Assembly (NCBI GenBank): GCA_017416155.1
Contig: JAFQDE010000015.1
Coordinates: forward strand, 86,004-150,003
DNA: 64,000 nucleotides
Source: Tyzzerella sp.
GTDB taxonomy: Bacteria; Bacillota; Clostridia; Lachnospirales; Lachnospiraceae
Reading direction: 5' to 3'
Part shown: positions 61,844 to 64,000 of the stretch, piece after piece
Numbering within the stretch: the stretch's first letter is position 1
How the letters are laid out: every line of letters starts with the position of its first letter
Program-made: the position numbers and the translations under genes
Notes under the pieces: model-generated
The model's input: the letters and a program-made list of their open reading frames with translations, nothing else
What the model was told of the DNA's origin: nothing
The model's database searches: none

Positions 61844-62941
61844 ATGAAATTAGGAATCGTGGGATTACCAAATGTAGGAAAGAGTACATTATTCAACTCT
61901 CTTACGAAAGCAGGAGCAGAATCAGCAAACTATCCGTTCTGTACAATTGACCCAAATGTGGGCGTGGTAACTGTGCCGGATGAGAGGTTAGATGTACTTG
62001 GAAAGATGTATAATACGAAGAAAATTGTTCCGGCAGCGATTGAATTTGTAGATATAGCAGGACTTGTAAAAGGTGCTTCCAAAGGGGAAGGTCTCGGAAA
62101 CCAATTCCTTGCGAATATTCGTGAAGTAGATGCTATCGTACATGTCGTAAGATGTTTTGAGGACAGCAATATTGTACACGTGGATGGAAGTATTGCGCCT
62201 CTTCGTGATATTGAGACAATCAATCTAGAACTCATTTTCTCTGATATTGAGATTCTGGAAAGACGTATTGCAAAAGCCGTGAAGGTTGCACGTAACGATA
62301 AAGCGGTTGCGAAAGAGCTGGAACTTTTAGAAAAAATCAAAGAGCATCTTGAGAATGACAATATGGCGAGAAGCTTTGAAGTAAATGATGAAGATGAGTT
62401 GGCACTTTTGGAAAGCTATAATCTGCTTACTTACAAGCCTGTTATCTTTGCCGCAAACGTGGCAGAGGACGACCTTATGGACGATGGCGCTTCTAATGAG
62501 GGAGTGCAAGCTGTCAGAGAGTATGCCCAAAAAGAGAACTGTGAAGTGTTCGTAGTATGCGCACAGATTGAGCAGGAAATCGCTGAATTGGAAGAAGATG
62601 AGAAGAAAATGTTCTTAGAGGACCTTGGACTTAGTGAATCCGGACTTGAGAAATTGATTAAAGCAAGTTATAGCTTACTTGGCCTAATTAGTTATCTGAC
62701 TGCAGGGGAACCGGAAGTCCGCGCATGGACCATCAAAAAAGGTACAAAGGCACCGCAGGCGGCCGGAAAGATTCACTCAGATTTTGAACGCGGATTTATT
62801 CGCGCAGAGATTGTAAGTTATGATGATTTGATGGAGTGCGGTACTTACGGTGCAGCCAAGGACAAAGGACTTGTTCGTTTGGAAGGTAAAGAGTATGTAG
62901 TTCAAGACGGAGATATCATTCTCTTTAGATTTAATGTATAG
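61844..62941 (+). CDS. ychF: Redox-regulated ATPase YchF (Obg-like, OLA1 family)
   Basis: A 365-residue TRAFAC P-loop NTPase that prefers ATP. The P loop GLPNVGKSTLFNSLT is at residues 6-20, the switch region DIAGLVKGASKGEGLGNQF near 66, a coiled-coil insertion (about 125-165) and a C-terminal TGS domain (about 280-365, RAWTIKKGTKAPQAAGKIHS). It associates with ribosomes and stress responses. The start follows TTGAGAGGAAACATAT. Confidence 0.95.
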   Translation: MKLGIVGLPNVGKSTLFNSLTKAGAESANYPFCTIDPNVGVVTVPDERLDVLGKMYNTKKIVPAAIEFVDIAGLVKGASKGEGLGNQFLANIREVDAIVHVVRCFEDSNIVHVDGSIAPLRDIETINLELIFSDIEILERRIAKAVKVARNDKAVAKELELLEKIKEHLENDNMARSFEVNDEDELALLESYNLLTYKPVIFAANVAEDDLMDDGASNEGVQAVREYAQKENCEVFVVCAQIEQEIAELEEDEKKMFLEDLGLSESGLEKLIKASYSLLGLISYLTAGEPEVRAWTIKKGTKAPQAAGKIHSDFERGFIRAEIVSYDDLMECGTYGAAKDKGLVRLEGKEYVVQDGDIILFRFNV

Positions 62942-62960
62942 TTAAGAAAGGGGAAATGAT

Positions 62961-63827
62961 ATGACGATGAGTATTGATTTTCCGAATCTGGGAATCCATT
63001 TGGAACGTGTCGGAAAGAGCATTTCCGTGTTTGGATTCGAGATCGCATTCTATGGAATGGTGATTGGATTTAGTGTCGTTGCAGGTATTTTAATGGCAAC
63101 TCACCTTGCTAAGAAAAGCGGGCAAGATCCGGATATTTATTATGATATAGCAATCTATGAAGTGATTATATCAGTCATTGGTGCAAGACTTTACTATGTA
63201 ATCTTCTCGTGGGATTCATACAAGGATAATTTGCTTAGCATCTTTAATTTGCGAGAAGGGGGATTGGCCATCTATGGTGCTGTGATTGCCGCGGTAATTA
63301 CAGCTGTTGTCTATTGTAAGGTTAAGAAACTTTCTTTTGGCCTTCTGGCAGATACTGCAGCTCCAGGACTTATTCTGGGACAGATTATGGGACGTTGGGG
63401 TAATTTCTTTAACCGAGAAGCCTTTGGTGAGTACACAGACAGTCTGTTCGCGATGAGACTTCCCCTTGATGCAGTGAGAAGTTCTGATGTGACAGAGATG
63501 ATGCGCAGTAATATAGAAGTGATTGATGGAATCAGTTATATACAGGTACATCCGACATTTCTTTATGAATCACTTTGGAATGTGTGCATCCTCCTTGTCA
63601 TGTTGCTATGTTGGAAGAAATATAAGAAATTCGATGGTCAGATTCTATTGATTTATTTGTTTGGATATGGAGTAGGTAGATTCTGGATAGAAGGACTTCG
63701 TACCGATTCGCTTATGTTTTTTGGAACAGGACTTCGTGTATCGCAAGCGTTGGCATTGGCGTTGGTAGTGGTATCAGTTTTCTTAATATGGAAGATGTTG
63801 AAGAAGACAACGACTAATATGTTATAA
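62961..63827 (+). CDS. lgt: Prolipoprotein diacylglyceryl transferase
   Basis: A 288-residue membrane enzyme with about seven membrane segments that attaches diacylglycerol to the lipobox Cys of prelipoproteins, such as the BMP lipoprotein at 8229. Family motifs are GARLYYVIF near residue 74, GGLAIYGAVIAA near 100, the signature GQIMGRWGNFFNREAFGE near 140 and HPTFLYESLWN near 195. AAAGGGGAAATGAT precedes the start. It ends the long gene run, with two hairpins after it. Confidence 0.95.
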   Translation: MTMSIDFPNLGIHLERVGKSISVFGFEIAFYGMVIGFSVVAGILMATHLAKKSGQDPDIYYDIAIYEVIISVIGARLYYVIFSWDSYKDNLLSIFNLREGGLAIYGAVIAAVITAVVYCKVKKLSFGLLADTAAPGLILGQIMGRWGNFFNREAFGEYTDSLFAMRLPLDAVRSSDVTEMMRSNIEVIDGISYIQVHPTFLYESLWNVCILLVMLLCWKKYKKFDGQILLIYLFGYGVGRFWIEGLRTDSLMFFGTGLRVSQALALALVVVSVFLIWKMLKKTTTNML

Positions 63828-63861
63828 AAATACCCACGGTTTTACAAAAACGTGGGTATTT
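63828..63861 (+). terminator. Hairpin after lgt
   Basis: An 11-bp perfect stem (63828-63838 with 63851-63861) and 12-nt loop; only TTT follows the stem, so it may be a weak terminator or processing hairpin. Confidence 0.55.
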
Positions 63862-63878
63862 CAGAATGAAGACAAAGG

Positions 63879-63916
63879 CGGTACTAGAATGCGAATTCTA
63901 GTACCGATTTTCTTTT
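63879..63916 (+). terminator. Strong terminator downstream of lgt
   Basis: A 12-bp perfect stem (63879-63890 with 63895-63906) closed by a GCGA tetraloop, followed by ATTTTCTTTT. Confidence 0.75.
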
Positions 63917-63969
63917 CACATGAATTTTCGGCGCCCAAAATGAGTTTAACCAAGAAACAACACTGTTAA

Positions 63970-63995
63970 GAAGCTCCCTTTGGTGCTTCATTTTT
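63970..63995 (+). terminator. Third hairpin at the right edge
   Basis: GAAGC (63970-63974) pairs with GCTTC (63985-63989), extended inside by CC/GG, and is followed by ATTTTT. It could belong to a separate unit continuing beyond the window. No gene is visible from 63828 to the end. Confidence 0.4.
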
Positions 63996-64000
63996 GCTAG

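Overview
The window reads as a chromosomal segment of a low-GC, anaerobic, endospore-forming Firmicute, most likely a member of the Lachnospiraceae. The clues are spoVAD/spoVAE at the left edge, an oxygen-sensitive class III ribonucleotide reductase with its radical-SAM activase, an iron-sulfur serine dehydratase, a flavoprotein-rubredoxin fusion, near-consensus sigma-A promoters, strong Shine-Dalgarno sites, and Firmicute RNA regulators (Thr T-box, FMN riboswitch, CIRCE). The genus cannot be fixed from sequence alone. Most genes are on the + strand.

Layout. 1-7.2 kb: end of the spoVA operon, a Na/phosphate symporter, a PTS-type membrane protein, a two-component system whose kinase lacks any sensor region, a small alarmone synthetase, a YitT protein and a small Cys-rich membrane protein on the minus strand. 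7.2-14.7 kb: a purine-nucleoside module (phosphorylase, lipoprotein and three ABC-transporter parts) followed by glmS without its ribozyme. 14.7-21.1 kb: an unexplained short transcription unit, tRNA-Leu, an exporter-like protein, sdaAB/sdaAA, and nrdG and nrdD, with an NrdR box inside the nrdD promoter. 21.1-33.8 kb: T-box-thrS, proC, sppA, an RDD protein, an esterase, a divergent TetR regulator, a MoxR/DUF58/DUF4129 operon, Tex and an FMN-riboswitch-controlled ribU. 33.8-38.9 kb: t6A genes tsaE, tsaB and tsaD with rimI, rnz and ispD.

38.9-42 kb is the only clearly accessory-looking stretch: two tRNA-Ser genes flank an AT-rich insert holding a regular array of four 37-bp inverted-repeat units and an orphan membrane protein, followed by a second YitT gene and a HigBA-like toxin-antitoxin pair. 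42-50 kb: rubredoxin fusion, SLC13-type permease, CIRCE-clpB, a sugar acetyltransferase diverging from dinB, and murE. 50.1-63.8 kb: a long housekeeping run, priA-def-fmt-yugP-rsmB-rlmN-PP2C-pknB-rsgA-rpe-thiN-ychF-lgt, often with overlapping ends.

Most of the window is ordinary core genome. The signal least explained by known features is the 37-bp dyad array at 39133-39376. Next come the short transcript at about 14790-14962, the sensorless kinase, the inverted repeat between sdaAB and nrdG, the glutaredoxin-like domain fused to NrdD, and the interlocked divergent promoters of dinB and the acetyltransferase.
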